A stretch of 64,000 nucleotides of DNA from NCBI GenBank assembly GCA_963707065.1, contig CAVPPJ010000053.1:124001-188000 (forward strand). Direction: 5' to 3'. A program made the position numbers and the translations under genes. Positions within the stretch are counted from its first letter, which is position 1; every line of letters begins with the position of its first letter. Positions 24,353-33,487 of the stretch are shown here, in pieces. The notes under the pieces are model-generated. The model saw nothing but the letters and a program-made list of their open reading frames with translations, was not told the DNA's origin and made no database searches. Source of the DNA: Palsa-506 sp963707065 (GTDB lineage: Bacteria; Actinomycetota; Actinomycetes; Streptosporangiales; Streptosporangiaceae).

Positions 24353-24849
24353 GCCCCGGCCACGCTTCCCGCGCGCTTGAGCTGAGCGGACAAGTGCGGC
24401 TGCAGCGGCTGGCCGACGGCCGCCAGGTCGTAGGCATAGCCAAGATCAGTCCCGATCAGGCCGTACAGCCGCCGGCCTGCGGTGACTTCCTTGGCTGAGG
24501 ACGTGCGGACCACGGCATCGGTGGCCATCTCTATCTTCGTCCCGCTGACCTGGCCCAGGTAGACCTCGACGAACCCGGTCGGATGCGCGAGCAGGACCTC
24601 CAGCTGGTTGTCCGGCTGCGGGCGCCAGAACCCCGTTTCCATCGCCAGCGGCCGGCCGATAGCGCCCTCGTCGTCCAGCAGCCAGGTCCGGCTGGAGTAG
24701 ATGAGATACGGCTTTCCGTTGTGGCTGAACGAGATCTCCTGGCCGAACCTGAAACTCTCGATCGTGGGGTAGCCGCCGACGCCGGCTCCCTCCCAGCGGC
24801 CGAGCAGGTACAGCAGCGGGGCAAGGCTGGGATGCGGCTCATTCTCCAT
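24337..24849 (-). CDS. FABP/nitrobindin-like haem-binding protein
   Basis: A 170-residue beta-barrel protein of the THAP4/nitrobindin type (older name FABP-like DUF1794). The N-terminal signature LLYLLGRWEGAGVGGYP is present, then FRFGQEISFSHNGKPYLIY and a C-terminal GYAYDLAAVGQPLQPHLSAQ with the histidine that ligates haem in nitrobindins. The likely role is reversible binding of ferric haem and nitric oxide or peroxynitrite chemistry. The ATG at 24849 starts the conserved region; longer in-frame sequence upstream is not protein-like. Its stop lies in the terminator stem. Confidence 0.88.
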   Translation of the reverse strand: MENEPHPSLAPLLYLLGRWEGAGVGGYPTIESFRFGQEISFSHNGKPYLIYSSRTWLLDDEGAIGRPLAMETGFWRPQPDNQLEVLLAHPTGFVEVYLGQVSGTKIEMATDAVVRTSSAKEVTAGRRLYGLIGTDLGYAYDLAAVGQPLQPHLSAQLKRAGSVAGAPEPG

Positions 24850-24890
24850 GCAGGACAGGGTAGGACGGCCGGCCACCGAAGCGGGCGGCG

Positions 24891-25007
24891 CTACGAGCCT
24901 TTGCCCGGCGAGCTCGCGCCGATCAGCCGTACGGCCAGGATGACGCCCAGCACCACCAGCGTGGCGAAGGCCGCCACCAGGAGAATCCCGCTGACCTCGC
25001 CCGGCAT
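24891..25007 (-). CDS. Single-pass small membrane protein (38 residues)
   Basis: ATG at 25007 to TAG at 24891. After MPGEVSG comes one long hydrophobic helix (ILLVAAFATLVVLGVILAV) and a short basic/polar tail RLIGASSPGKGS. The topology looks real: an acidic N-terminus outside and Arg/Lys inside. It sits 41 bases before the nitrobindin-like gene in the same direction. No clear Shine-Dalgarno is seen and the function is unknown. Confidence 0.55.
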   Translation of the reverse strand: MPGEVSGILLVAAFATLVVLGVILAVRLIGASSPGKGS

Positions 25008-25113
25008 ACCCGGAGTCTAGGCATGACCCGAGCGCCGTTCCCGGCTGCCACGCCGGCCGCCGTGAGGTGCCGGGATCCGCCCGCCGCGGCAGGCCCGCGC
25101 TAGGGTTTCTGGC

Positions 25114-25479
25114 ATGCCGTCTCGCTCTCTGGTCGTCAAGGTCACCGCGGGCAAGGACGACCCGGAACGCTGCAACCAGGCGTTCACCGTCGCGGCAACC
25201 GCGGTCGCCGCCGGGCTTGACGTGTCGCTGTGGCTGACCGGCGAGGCTGCCTGGTTCGCGCTGCCGGACCGCGCCGACGACGTGCGGCTGCCCTACGCCG
25301 TACCGCTCGGCGAGCTGCTCGCCAGCGTCCTCGCGGCCGGCACGGTCACGCTGTGCACCCAGTGCGCGTCCCGCCGGGAGATCACCGGGGACGACGTCGT
25401 CACCGGGATCCGCATCGCCGGGGCGGCCACGTTCATCGCGGAAGTCATCGCCGACGGGGCGCAGGCGCTGGTGTACTGA
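25114..25479 (+). CDS. DsrE family protein
   Basis: A 121-residue protein of the DsrE/DsrF-like sulfur-relay fold: LVVKVTAGKDDPERCNQAFT begins the first strand-loop, and TLCTQCASRREITGDDVVTG contains CxxC, the position of the persulfide-carrying cysteine in some relatives. It is divergent from the nitrobindin-like operon across about 106 bases. A role in sulfur transfer is a family-level guess. Confidence 0.85.
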   Translation: MPSRSLVVKVTAGKDDPERCNQAFTVAATAVAAGLDVSLWLTGEAAWFALPDRADDVRLPYAVPLGELLASVLAAGTVTLCTQCASRREITGDDVVTGIRIAGAATFIAEVIADGAQALVY

Positions 25480-25499
25480 CCGCGGCAGGCTTAGCCGGG

Positions 25500-26258
25500 T
25501 CAGCCGGGCACGGCGGCGAGCCGCTCCTCGCGTAGCTGCCTGGCCCATTCCTCGTCCGCGCCTTCCAGCGGCTGCAGCGGCCCGGTGGCCCAGCTGAGTA
25601 TCAGGTCGGCCAGGCCCGGGTTGCGCGCGAGCGCGGGACCGTGCAGGTAGGTGCCCAGCACGCGGTGCGCGTAGCCGCCCTCGGTGCCGTCTCCGTTGCC
25701 GACCCCGACGGCCACCGCCGCCAGCGGCCGGGTACCCGGACCGAGCCCGGTGACGCCCTGATGATTCTCGAACCCGGTCAGGCGCGGCACGCCGAGCGCC
25801 GGATCGGCGTCGGCGACAATCTCGCCGACGCCGCGGCGCTCGCCCCGCGTGCTGCTGATGTCCAGGATGTTAAGACCGGCTACCTGCTCGCCCTCCGCCC
25901 CGGCGAACTCCGTGCCGAGCAGCTGGTAGCCGGCGCATACCGCGAAGACGACCGCGCCGCGGCCGGCCACGCTGGCCAGCCCTCCGTCGTCGCGGAGCCG
26001 CCGCGCGGCGAGGATCTGCGGCAGGTCCTCGCCGCCGCCGAGCAGGTAGATGTCACCCTGCCGGGGTATCGGCTCATCGGAGTTGACTTCGACGGCCTCG
26101 GTCTCGATGCCCCGTAGCCTGGCCCGCCGCTTGAGTACCAGCAGATTGCCCCGGTCCCCGTAGGTGCTGAGCAGATCGGGGTAGACCCAGACAAGCCGCA
26201 GGCTCGCCGCCCCGCGCCGGTGCCTGGGCGGCTGCCGGGTCTCCGGTTGCTCCGTCAC
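25500..26258 (-). CDS. gatD: Lipid II isoglutaminyl synthase, glutamine amidotransferase subunit GatD
   Basis: Glutaminase half of the MurT/GatD enzyme that amidates D-glutamate of lipid II to D-isoglutamine. It is a class I (CobB/CobQ-like) amidotransferase with the nucleophile Cys108 in FAVCAGYQLLG and the catalytic His206 in LGTYLHGPALARNP; GDIYLLGGGEDLPQ is the typical strand-turn. The GTG at 26258 has GGAGG 7 bases upstream. It follows murT in the same direction by about 120 bases. The 252-residue length is normal. Confidence 0.94.
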   Translation of the reverse strand: MTEQPETRQPPRHRRGAASLRLVWVYPDLLSTYGDRGNLLVLKRRARLRGIETEAVEVNSDEPIPRQGDIYLLGGGEDLPQILAARRLRDDGGLASVAGRGAVVFAVCAGYQLLGTEFAGAEGEQVAGLNILDISSTRGERRGVGEIVADADPALGVPRLTGFENHQGVTGLGPGTRPLAAVAVGVGNGDGTEGGYAHRVLGTYLHGPALARNPGLADLILSWATGPLQPLEGADEEWARQLREERLAAVPG

Positions 26259-26380
26259 TAGCCAGCCTCCTCGGTCTGCCCGGCGTCACCAGCCTGCCAT
26301 AGCCTGGCCGGGCCCTGCATCGCGTTACCGGCCGGCGTTTCCGCGGCGCCGGCCTGTCCCCGCTTCAGCCGTTCCCCGCT

Positions 26381-27619
26381 TCAGCCGTCCCGGCCGAGCA
26401 CGGTCCGGATCTGCTGGAACGCCGTGTAGTTGGCGATCACGTTCAGGTCGCCCGGCGGCACCAGGTCCACCACTTCATCGATGCCGCCGGCCAGCTGAAA
26501 GGCGACCTGATCGGCCTCCAGCCTGACGGCCAGGTCGAGCCGGCGCTGGCCGGTCAGGTAGACCGGGCGGCCGCGCAGGCCACGATAGTCGACGTCCCAC
26601 AGCCACGAGGTGTCCTTGCCGTCCGGCCCCTGCGCGTTGACGGACAGCATGACCGGCGAGGTGCCGGGCGGGAGCACATCGAAGGCCTCCAGCCAGCCTG
26701 CCGGGTTCTTGGCGAGCAGCAGCCGGATCCGCCGCCCGCGCCGCGTGATCTGCGTGTAGCGGCCCGCCACCGAGGTCACCTCGCGGATCCTGGGCAGCGC
26801 CTGGGCCACGTCAGCGCCGAAGAAATCAGCCACCGCCAGTGCCATCACGGCGTTGGAGCGGTTGGCCCGGCCCGGCAGCGCCAGTGACAGCTCGCTGACC
26901 TTGCCAGCCGAGTCGATCACGGTGCCGCCATCGAGCACCCAGCTGGCCGACGGCCGGCGGAAGGCGCACTCACCGCACCGCCAGCCGAGTTCGTCCCGGC
27001 GCAGGTGCGAGCCGCATTCCGGGCAGCACCAGGAGTCCTCGTGCCAGCGCTGCCCCGCCGCTACCCAGGTCACCCGCCGGGCCGCGCCGGCCGCCCAGGC
27101 GATCAGCGGGTCGTCCGCGTTGGCGATCACCCGGCAGTTCGGCGCGGCTGCGAGCGCCTGCCGCCACCGCCTGGCCACCATCCAGATCTCCGCGGCCCTG
27201 TCCATCTGGTCGCGGCTCAGGTTCAGCAGCGCCACCACCCGGGCGCTGGTCGCGGTCAGCACCGCCGGCATGTACTTCTCGTCGACCTCGAGCACGGCGA
27301 ACGGTGCCCCCCGTGACTGGCCGAGCGCGGAAGCCAGGCCCGCCTCCATGTTGGCGCCGAAGGCATTAGAGGCCACGTCGTGGCCCAGCGCGCCCAGTGC
27401 GGCGGTGATCAGCCGGGTCGTGGTCGTCTTGCCGTTGGTGCCCGTGACCAGCACGACCCGGCGGTCAGCGGCCAGCAGCTTGAGCAGGTCGGGCTCGAGC
27501 CGCAGGCTCAGCACGCCGCCGATCACCGAGCCGTCGCCGCGGCCGGTCAGCCGCGAGACCCGTCCCGCCGCGCCGCCGACCGTCGTCGCGAACCGTGCGC
27601 GCAGCGGAAGCTTCCCCAT
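26381..27619 (-). CDS. murT: Lipid II isoglutaminyl synthase subunit MurT (Mur ligase family)
   Basis: ATP-dependent Mur-ligase half of the lipid II amidation enzyme. The P-loop is LVTGTNGKTTTTRL (about residues 57-70); a Cys4 zinc ribbon (CCPECGSHLRRDELGWRC, then CAFR) characteristic of MurT lies inside the middle domain; a DUF1727 C-terminal domain contains LLLAKNPAGWLEAFDVL. The product is 412 residues from the ATG at 27619, where family homology begins; upstream in-frame codons look non-coding. It forms a two-gene unit with gatD and has a strong hairpin upstream that separates it from the HerA-like gene. Confidence 0.94.
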   Translation of the reverse strand: MGKLPLRARFATTVGGAAGRVSRLTGRGDGSVIGGVLSLRLEPDLLKLLAADRRVVLVTGTNGKTTTTRLITAALGALGHDVASNAFGANMEAGLASALGQSRGAPFAVLEVDEKYMPAVLTATSARVVALLNLSRDQMDRAAEIWMVARRWRQALAAAPNCRVIANADDPLIAWAAGAARRVTWVAAGQRWHEDSWCCPECGSHLRRDELGWRCGECAFRRPSASWVLDGGTVIDSAGKVSELSLALPGRANRSNAVMALAVADFFGADVAQALPRIREVTSVAGRYTQITRRGRRIRLLLAKNPAGWLEAFDVLPPGTSPVMLSVNAQGPDGKDTSWLWDVDYRGLRGRPVYLTGQRRLDLAVRLEADQVAFQLAGGIDEVVDLVPPGDLNVIANYTAFQQIRTVLGRDG

Positions 27620-27763
27620 GGGCGCCGATGCTATCCGGCGCCGGGATCGAACTGATAGGTCTTCAGCGCTGCTGCCCTCATCTGTGCGGCCGGTGTTCGT
27701 GCATCGCCGCGCCGGACGAGGCGCACGGAATGGCCGCGGCGCGTGCCGGTTCCCCGATAGCAC

Positions 27764-27798
27764 GGAGGATCCGCACGTCCCGCGCGTGCGGATCCTCC
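27764..27798. terminator. Perfect 14-bp hairpin between the HerA-like gene and murT
   Basis: GGAGGATCCGCACG (27764-27777), a 7-base loop, and the exact complement (27785-27798). It lies 58 bases after the stop of the ATPase gene (minus strand) and upstream of murT. It lacks a clear U-run on the minus strand, common in high-GC actinomycetes. The T-rich side faces the plus strand. Confidence 0.75.
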
Positions 27799-27855
27799 AT
27801 GTTGTTTGCTGGCCGGTTGCTAAGCCGCCGGTTAGAGTGCGCCCCGCTCAGACCG

Positions 27856-30800
27856 CTACGGGCCGACGATGAAACGGCGCGGCCAGGACAGCACTGGTTC
27901 CAGCCAGCCGGAGATGCCCATCTCGCCGGCCGCCTGGCGCAGCTGGCCGCGGTGGCTCGCGCCGATCACGATGCTCTCCAGGTCCTCGGTGAAGCCGCGC
28001 TGGTCGTCCTCGCCGAGCAGGACATTCCATGCGGGCAGCCGGTTGCGCGGCAGCTCCATCGACAGGGGATGCCTGCGCAGGCCGCGGATCCGCTGCCCGA
28101 TCCGGACATCCGGCCGGTCCGCCACCCCGGCCAGCGCGAAGTCGAGCCGCGGCGCGGGCGCGAACACGTCGGGCGGCTCGCCGTGCAGCGGGTACACCCG
28201 GTCGATCTCATGCAGCCAGCGCAGCTGCGGGATGACCCAGTCCGGGCCGGGCTGCGTCCCGGCCCCCTTGCCGCCCGCCAGCATCCGGCGGGCCGTCTCG
28301 GCCGTGGCGGCCGACAGCCGCTGCGGGTCATAGCAGCAGCGCACGGTGAGGGCGCGGGCCGCCATCGCCCGGTCGATCACCGTCGCGAGCAGGCACTCGC
28401 GCAGCCGCGGGGCCAGCTCCGCCCAGCGCTGCCGCAAGGTCGCCGGCACCAGCGGCAGCCGCCGGTTGGTGAGGTAGGCGAGCACGAGCGCCTCGGTCCA
28501 GACCCGCAGCCAGGCATCATCCGGCGACCCGGCCAGCAGGTCAGCCGCCCGCAGCTCGAGCAGCGTGCAGGCGCGGCCGTCGACGCACACCGGGCCGCAC
28601 GCCGCGCAGCGCCTGCCGCTGACCGGTGCCGCCGCGACGGCGTGGCCGCCGCCCTGCTCCCTGTCCTCGCCGCACGGCACCCGGATCCGCAGCGGCCGGT
28701 CCATCCCGTCGGCGAAGACCGCGGCCATCCCGGGCTCCAGCGACACCACCTGCCGGGACTGATCGCCGTCCAGGTTCATGGCCGCGCCGACCAGCTGCCG
28801 GTCATCCTGGGCGGGCAGCCGGTGCAGGATCTTCAGCGCGGTGTTCTTCACCACGTCAGGGACGAGCTTGGACGGGATCTGCTCGGCTACCACGATGCCG
28901 ACGCCGTAGGCCCGGATCTCCGCGAGCATGCTGGCGAACAGCTCGACCGCATGCTCGCTGGCGCCCTCCCTGCTGGCGCGCAGCAGGCGGTGGGCCTCCT
29001 CGATCACGATGACGTGCCGCAGCGAGTGGCCGGGCCCGGCGGCGGCACCAGGGGCAGCGCCGCCGGCGGCAGCGGCGCCGGCGGCCGCGCCCGCGGCCTG
29101 GCCGGGGGCGGCACCGGTGCCCCGAGCGCGCAGCCGCAGGTGCTCCACGATCCTGATGATCAGCGTGCCGATCAGGAAAGCCTTGTCCTCGTCGTTGGCC
29201 ACGTCCTCGATCGCGAGCACGACATTGCGGCGGAGCAGCTCGCCGATGTCAGCCGGATGCCCGCCCTCGAAGAACCTGCCCGCCGAGCCGATCCGCAGCG
29301 AGCGCAGCCGCACGTCGACGAAACCGCGGACGTCGGCCTGCAGTTCCCGGCCGTAGCCCACGTCGTCGATGACCTCCAGGGCGGCCCGCTGCAGCTGCGC
29401 CAGCGTCGGGACGACCGGCCCGGACGGCGCGCCGGGCACGCCAGCCCCGGTCACCACGTCCCAGCCGCAGGCCGCGTAGACGCGCTGCAGCGCCTGCGAC
29501 ATGATCTGCGGGAACGGCTCGTCCGCGGCGAAGGCGGCCAGGAACAGCGCACGGACCATGTCGATATGCGCCTGCACCGGGTAACCGGGCTCCGGGGCCA
29601 GCGGGTTCACCGATATCGGCACCGTCGCGGGGTCGGCCGGATTGATCACCGTGACCTGGCCGGCCGCGCCGAGGCGGCCGGCCATCGCGGCGTACTCGGA
29701 TTTGACCGGCTCGATCGCCAGCCAGGGGACGCCGGCCCGGGTCAGCTGCTCCAGCATGTGCCGGACCGTCTGCGACTTGCCGGCGCCGGTCGCGCCGGCC
29801 ACCAGGGCATGCCGGTTCAGCGTGGCGAGCGGCACCCGGAACGTCCCGACCGGCCGGTCCTGGCCGTCCAGGATCTCGCCGAGGTCAATCGAGGGGCCGT
29901 CGCGCGTCTCGCTGGTGACGTCGAAGCAGCCAGGCTCGAGCACCCGGACGCCGGGTACCTCGCCGCGGGGCAGCCCGGTGAGCGCCGCCAGCGCCCCGGC
30001 CGTCGCGGCGAACGGGACCTCGGAGCCATCCCGCTCGTCCGCCAGCTTGACTACGAGCGCGTCCGCCAGCTCGTGCACCCCTTCCGCGCTGCGCAGCCGG
30101 TACGGGTGGCCGGCCAGGCCGACGGAGCCGACCAGCACCGGCGCGAGCAGGCTGAGTTCCTCCTCGCTGGCCGCGCCGGCCAGCACCCGCACGTTCCACA
30201 GCCCTGCCTCGCGGAAGGCGTCCAGCTCAGCGAGCCGTCGTTCGGACCGCTCGACGTCGAGGCGTGCTCGTTCCTCGTCGTATCGGCGGAGCACGTTCAG
30301 CTGCGTGCGCAGCTCGGCGATCTCCGCGTCGATAAGGTCGGTCGGCTCCGCGACTACCAGCCAGCCGAACGGCCGGGTCATCAGGGAAACCAGGGTTGAC
30401 TCGAACAGCGGAACGTAGCCGTCGCCGGGGTCCGCGCGCTGACCGCCCTGGTGGCCGGGGTCGGCTCCCGGCGGCATGCCGCGGCGCTGCCCGCGCCCGC
30501 TTTGCTCCCCGGCGAGCGGCGGCGCCTGGCGGGCCGGGCAGGGCGCCCAGACCAGCCGGTCAAGATCGGCCAGCCAGCTGTCCGGCACCGGCACGCCGCG
30601 GGCGCCGCCGGGGAACAGCAGCTCCACCATCCCGCTGCCGCCGGAAGCAAGCGCCGGCCGCCCCGCCGGCCCGTCCGGCGGCGGGTGCCCGGGCGGCGCG
30701 TCCGGCGGCGGGTGCCCGGGCGGCGCGTCCGGCGGCGGGCGCTGGGCCGGCCCGTCGGCCAGCGCGGCCGCCGGAAGCGGTCCCGCGTTCGTGATCAGCT

Positions 30801-31032
30801 CAAGCGGCGCCCCGCCGCCGCGCGACAGCCACCCCGCGATGAACGGCCGCCGGTGCATGGCGGCGTTCAGCGCGGCAGGCAGGATCGCGACGTAGTCGTG
30901 CTCCGCGGAGCCGCCGCCGCTGCCGTTAGATGCGATCGCCAGGACCCGGTACCACGGCCCGGCCGTGCCGCCCCCGATCCCCGAGGTTCCGCCCACCTTG
31001 TGTGCATACCAGTCCTGTGCCGCCGATGCCAC
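27856..31032 (-). CDS. HerA/DUF87-type ATPase, large
   Basis: A 1058-residue hexameric-ATPase-type protein. The N-terminal 225 residues are a poorly conserved domain with a Pro-rich 8-residue repeat (PPPDAPPGH units near residues 100-125); residues about 234-280 form a charged coiled coil. The ATPase core has Walker A HALVAGATGAGKSQTV (about 409-424), Walker B HVIVIEEAHRLL (about 674-685) and the sensor/arginine region VVAEQIPSKLVPDVVKNTAL, which matches HerA and the bacterial DUF87 group. Residues 830-1058 add a domain with clustered cysteines (CAACGPVCVDGRAC). The start is a GTG. It ends a row that begins with pst and a GntR regulator. DNA or protein translocation is likely from the fold; the substrate is unknown. 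Confidence 0.75.
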   Translation of the reverse strand: MASAAQDWYAHKVGGTSGIGGGTAGPWYRVLAIASNGSGGGSAEHDYVAILPAALNAAMHRRPFIAGWLSRGGGAPLELITNAGPLPAAALADGPAQRPPPDAPPGHPPPDAPPGHPPPDGPAGRPALASGGSGMVELLFPGGARGVPVPDSWLADLDRLVWAPCPARQAPPLAGEQSGRGQRRGMPPGADPGHQGGQRADPGDGYVPLFESTLVSLMTRPFGWLVVAEPTDLIDAEIAELRTQLNVLRRYDEERARLDVERSERRLAELDAFREAGLWNVRVLAGAASEEELSLLAPVLVGSVGLAGHPYRLRSAEGVHELADALVVKLADERDGSEVPFAATAGALAALTGLPRGEVPGVRVLEPGCFDVTSETRDGPSIDLGEILDGQDRPVGTFRVPLATLNRHALVAGATGAGKSQTVRHMLEQLTRAGVPWLAIEPVKSEYAAMAGRLGAAGQVTVINPADPATVPISVNPLAPEPGYPVQAHIDMVRALFLAAFAADEPFPQIMSQALQRVYAACGWDVVTGAGVPGAPSGPVVPTLAQLQRAALEVIDDVGYGRELQADVRGFVDVRLRSLRIGSAGRFFEGGHPADIGELLRRNVVLAIEDVANDEDKAFLIGTLIIRIVEHLRLRARGTGAAPGQAAGAAAGAAAAGGAAPGAAAGPGHSLRHVIVIEEAHRLLRASREGASEHAVELFASMLAEIRAYGVGIVVAEQIPSKLVPDVVKNTALKILHRLPAQDDRQLVGAAMNLDGDQSRQVVSLEPGMAAVFADGMDRPLRIRVPCGEDREQGGGHAVAAAPVSGRRCAACGPVCVDGRACTLLELRAADLLAGSPDDAWLRVWTEALVLAYLTNRRLPLVPATLRQRWAELAPRLRECLLATVIDRAMAARALTVRCCYDPQRLSAATAETARRMLAGGKGAGTQPGPDWVIPQLRWLHEIDRVYPLHGEPPDVFAPAPRLDFALAGVADRPDVRIGQRIRGLRRHPLSMELPRNRLPAWNVLLGEDDQRGFTEDLESIVIGASHRGQLRQAAGEMGISGWLEPVLSWPRRFIVGP

Positions 31033-31237
31033 CCTCTTACCGGTGCGGAACCTGTGCCTGGCGCCCTGATGGCCACCCGGCCGGGAAGCTCACCTCGATG
31101 CGCAGGCCGCCTTCGGGCCGCCGGGGCAGCTGGCCGCAGAGCCTTACCGGCGGTACGTGCGCCAGTCCAGCCGCTCGGGCGGCGGACCCAGGTTGGGCGG
31201 CGGCTGCCCGCCGGGCTCGGACCAGCGGGCCGGCGCA

Positions 31238-33487
31238 TCACGCGGCGCGCGTGCCGGTGCCTCGCCCGGAGCACGGCCCGGTGGCGGCCAGGGCAGCCGG
31301 CCTGCCTGGCCCGGAACCGTGCTTGGCGCCCGGATCACCGCCGGCCGGCCCCGCGCTGCCCTCGGCGCTGGCCGGCCCCGCATCAGCAGCGGCAGCGGCT
31401 GCAGCGGCGGCCCAGCCGCGGACGGGCACTGCCATCTCCGGCGCCCGGCGTGCGTCCTCCAGGCTGGCCAGGGTCGCGGTCGGCAGCGTCATGATGCCCG
31501 GGTTCGCGTCGGCCAGCACCACCTGCCGCCCGGCTGGGCCGGCGTAGCAGACGATCATGGCGCTGGGCGGCAGTTGCTGCAGCTCATGCTGCTCGACCAG
31601 GAACTCGCGGGATCGCTGCGCCGTCCTGGCCAGCGACTCGTTGCCGCCGACCGCCCGGGACGTGCTCAGTCCCCAGGAAGTGCTCTCGTTAATGCCATCG
31701 GTGAGCGAGCGCGAGTCCGAGGTGCTGCGCGAGTAACTGGAATCCCGGCTCGCCGACCCGGTGAAGTGCCCGAACGGCGCGAGCGCGTCCTGATGACTGC
31801 GGCCGCGCCCCCTGCTGCGCCCTTCGGTCACGCTCGACGACACCGAGTCGGCAACGGAATCGGACCTGCCGACGGTGCTGGTGTAGGAGCCGCCGCCGGT
31901 ATCGGTGACCGAGGTGCCGACGGTGTCGGTCAGCTGGCTGAGCACGAACCGGTGCTCGGTGCCGATCTGCTCGCTCGCCGTCTTCGCGTCCTCGGCGTTG
32001 CCCAGCCGCATGAACGCGATCGCCGCGTTTCCCCGGCCGAGCCGTTCCTTCACGTGCGCCGGGATCGAGCGGTAGGCGATGACCAGGCCCGTCCCGGACG
32101 CCTCGCAGGCGTCACAGAGCCCGTCCAGCACCTCGCCGGCGAGCTTCTCGGCGCCGAGCACGCACAGCGCGTGCTGCCACGGCTGGCCGGGCTCCGCGGC
32201 CGGCGACTGCCGGAGCAGGTGCGTCATGGCGGCCGTGACGTAGGTGCTCAGCACCTTGTTGCCGAATACCCCGGCCCGCCGGTCCAGCCACGCCACCCGG
32301 AGCCTGCTGGGCGGCAGGTGCACCGGCGCCGGCGCGAGGCGCTCCAGCTTGCGGAGCCTGGACTCCAGCGCCCACGCGCGGTCGATCACCACCCGGTCCG
32401 ACGCGCCGCGGCCGTACAGCGCGGTGATCCGGGCCAGCTGATCCGCGCTGAGCAGCCCGGAGTGCAGGTCCTCGCGCGGATCCCCGACCTGGGCCAGCGC
32501 CCGCAGCGCGGCCGTGACCTGGGCGATGCTGGCCGCATCGCCGAGCACCTCCAGGACCCGGTCCAGGATCGCGTTGTCCTGCGACGGGTCAGCCGCGACG
32601 CCGGGCTGGCCGCCGACGCTCACCGTGCTGGCCAGCAGGTCGGCCAGCGCTTCGCGGCCCAGCCCGCACCCGAGGTCAAGCCTGGGCAGGTCCCTGGGCA
32701 GCACCCAGACCAGCGGCTCGATCCCGGACCGGCCCGCCACCGCGAGCAGGTCGTGGGCCACGCCGCCCTCGGTCAGGTCGAGCACGGTAACCTCGCCGCC
32801 CGCCGCCAGCCGCGGCGCGGCGATCATCGTGAGCATCGCCGACCAGCCGGACAGGGTCCCGCCGACCACGTCGACCCGGTCGATCTCGGCGGGCAGCGAC
32901 ACCGCGTACCAGTTCAGCTGCCGGTCGAACGCGGCGCGGCGCGACTGCCATTCGGTGAATTGCCGTGCGTGCGCCTCCTGCCAGCTGGCCAGCCTGCGCT
33001 GCTGCGACGCGCGGATTACCTCGATCCGCTGCCGCTCGGTCTCGATCCGGGACGACAGGTCCCGCCCGCCCGCCCGGACCGCCCGCCCGCTGCGGACCAC
33101 GACGGCCAGGCAGCCGACGACCCCGAGGCCGGTCAGCGCGATGTTCAGTAGGCCGGCCTGCCAGAGCGCCAGCAGGATGGCGGCGAGCGCGGCCGACCCG
33201 CCGCAGGCCAGTTTCAGCGGCCGGTCCAGCCGTTTCTCCTCGCGTCGCTGGGCCGCCAGCCAGCCCGGATTGAGCTGCTCTGCCTCCGGCGGGACCGGCC
33301 GCCGCGGCTGCGGGCCGGGATCGGGATGCAGCCGCCCGTACTGCCAGCCGACGTAGACCCGGTCGGCCCGGACTCGCGTGCCGTCCGGGCCCGGCGGGCC
33401 GGCCGGCGCCCGGCCCGCCGTCCGGGGCCGCGACGGCGCGGTCAGTCCGGCCCCGCCGCGACCGCGTCCGGCGGACTGCGCTGTCAT
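31238..33487 (-). CDS. VirD4/TraG-like membrane protein with Ser-rich insert
   Basis: A 749-residue protein: a disordered basic N-terminus, two membrane helices (about 91-132), a coiled coil (about 135-200), then a nucleotide-fold region without a convincing Walker A. Near the C-terminus FMRLGNAEDAKTASEQIGTE and LQQLPPSAMIVCYAGPAGRQ resemble the TraG/VirD4/TraM-recognition C-terminus, split by a Ser/Thr/Asp/Gly-rich insert (about 519-602). The ATG at 33487 overlaps the upstream stop (ATGA). A frame change near the end might be needed: another frame (31144-31383) gives a Pro-rich tail ending PPPERLDWRTYRR that looks more natural. The fold is inferred from pattern only. Confidence 0.6.
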   Translation of the reverse strand: MTAQSAGRGRGGAGLTAPSRPRTAGRAPAGPPGPDGTRVRADRVYVGWQYGRLHPDPGPQPRRPVPPEAEQLNPGWLAAQRREEKRLDRPLKLACGGSAALAAILLALWQAGLLNIALTGLGVVGCLAVVVRSGRAVRAGGRDLSSRIETERQRIEVIRASQQRRLASWQEAHARQFTEWQSRRAAFDRQLNWYAVSLPAEIDRVDVVGGTLSGWSAMLTMIAAPRLAAGGEVTVLDLTEGGVAHDLLAVAGRSGIEPLVWVLPRDLPRLDLGCGLGREALADLLASTVSVGGQPGVAADPSQDNAILDRVLEVLGDAASIAQVTAALRALAQVGDPREDLHSGLLSADQLARITALYGRGASDRVVIDRAWALESRLRKLERLAPAPVHLPPSRLRVAWLDRRAGVFGNKVLSTYVTAAMTHLLRQSPAAEPGQPWQHALCVLGAEKLAGEVLDGLCDACEASGTGLVIAYRSIPAHVKERLGRGNAAIAFMRLGNAEDAKTASEQIGTEHRFVLSQLTDTVGTSVTDTGGGSYTSTVGRSDSVADSVSSSVTEGRSRGRGRSHQDALAPFGHFTGSASRDSSYSRSTSDSRSLTDGINESTSWGLSTSRAVGGNESLARTAQRSREFLVEQHELQQLPPSAMIVCYAGPAGRQVVLADANPGIMTLPTATLASLEDARRAPEMAVPVRGWAAAAAAAAADAGPASAEGSAGPAGGDPGAKHGSGPGRPAALAATGPCSGRGTGTRAA

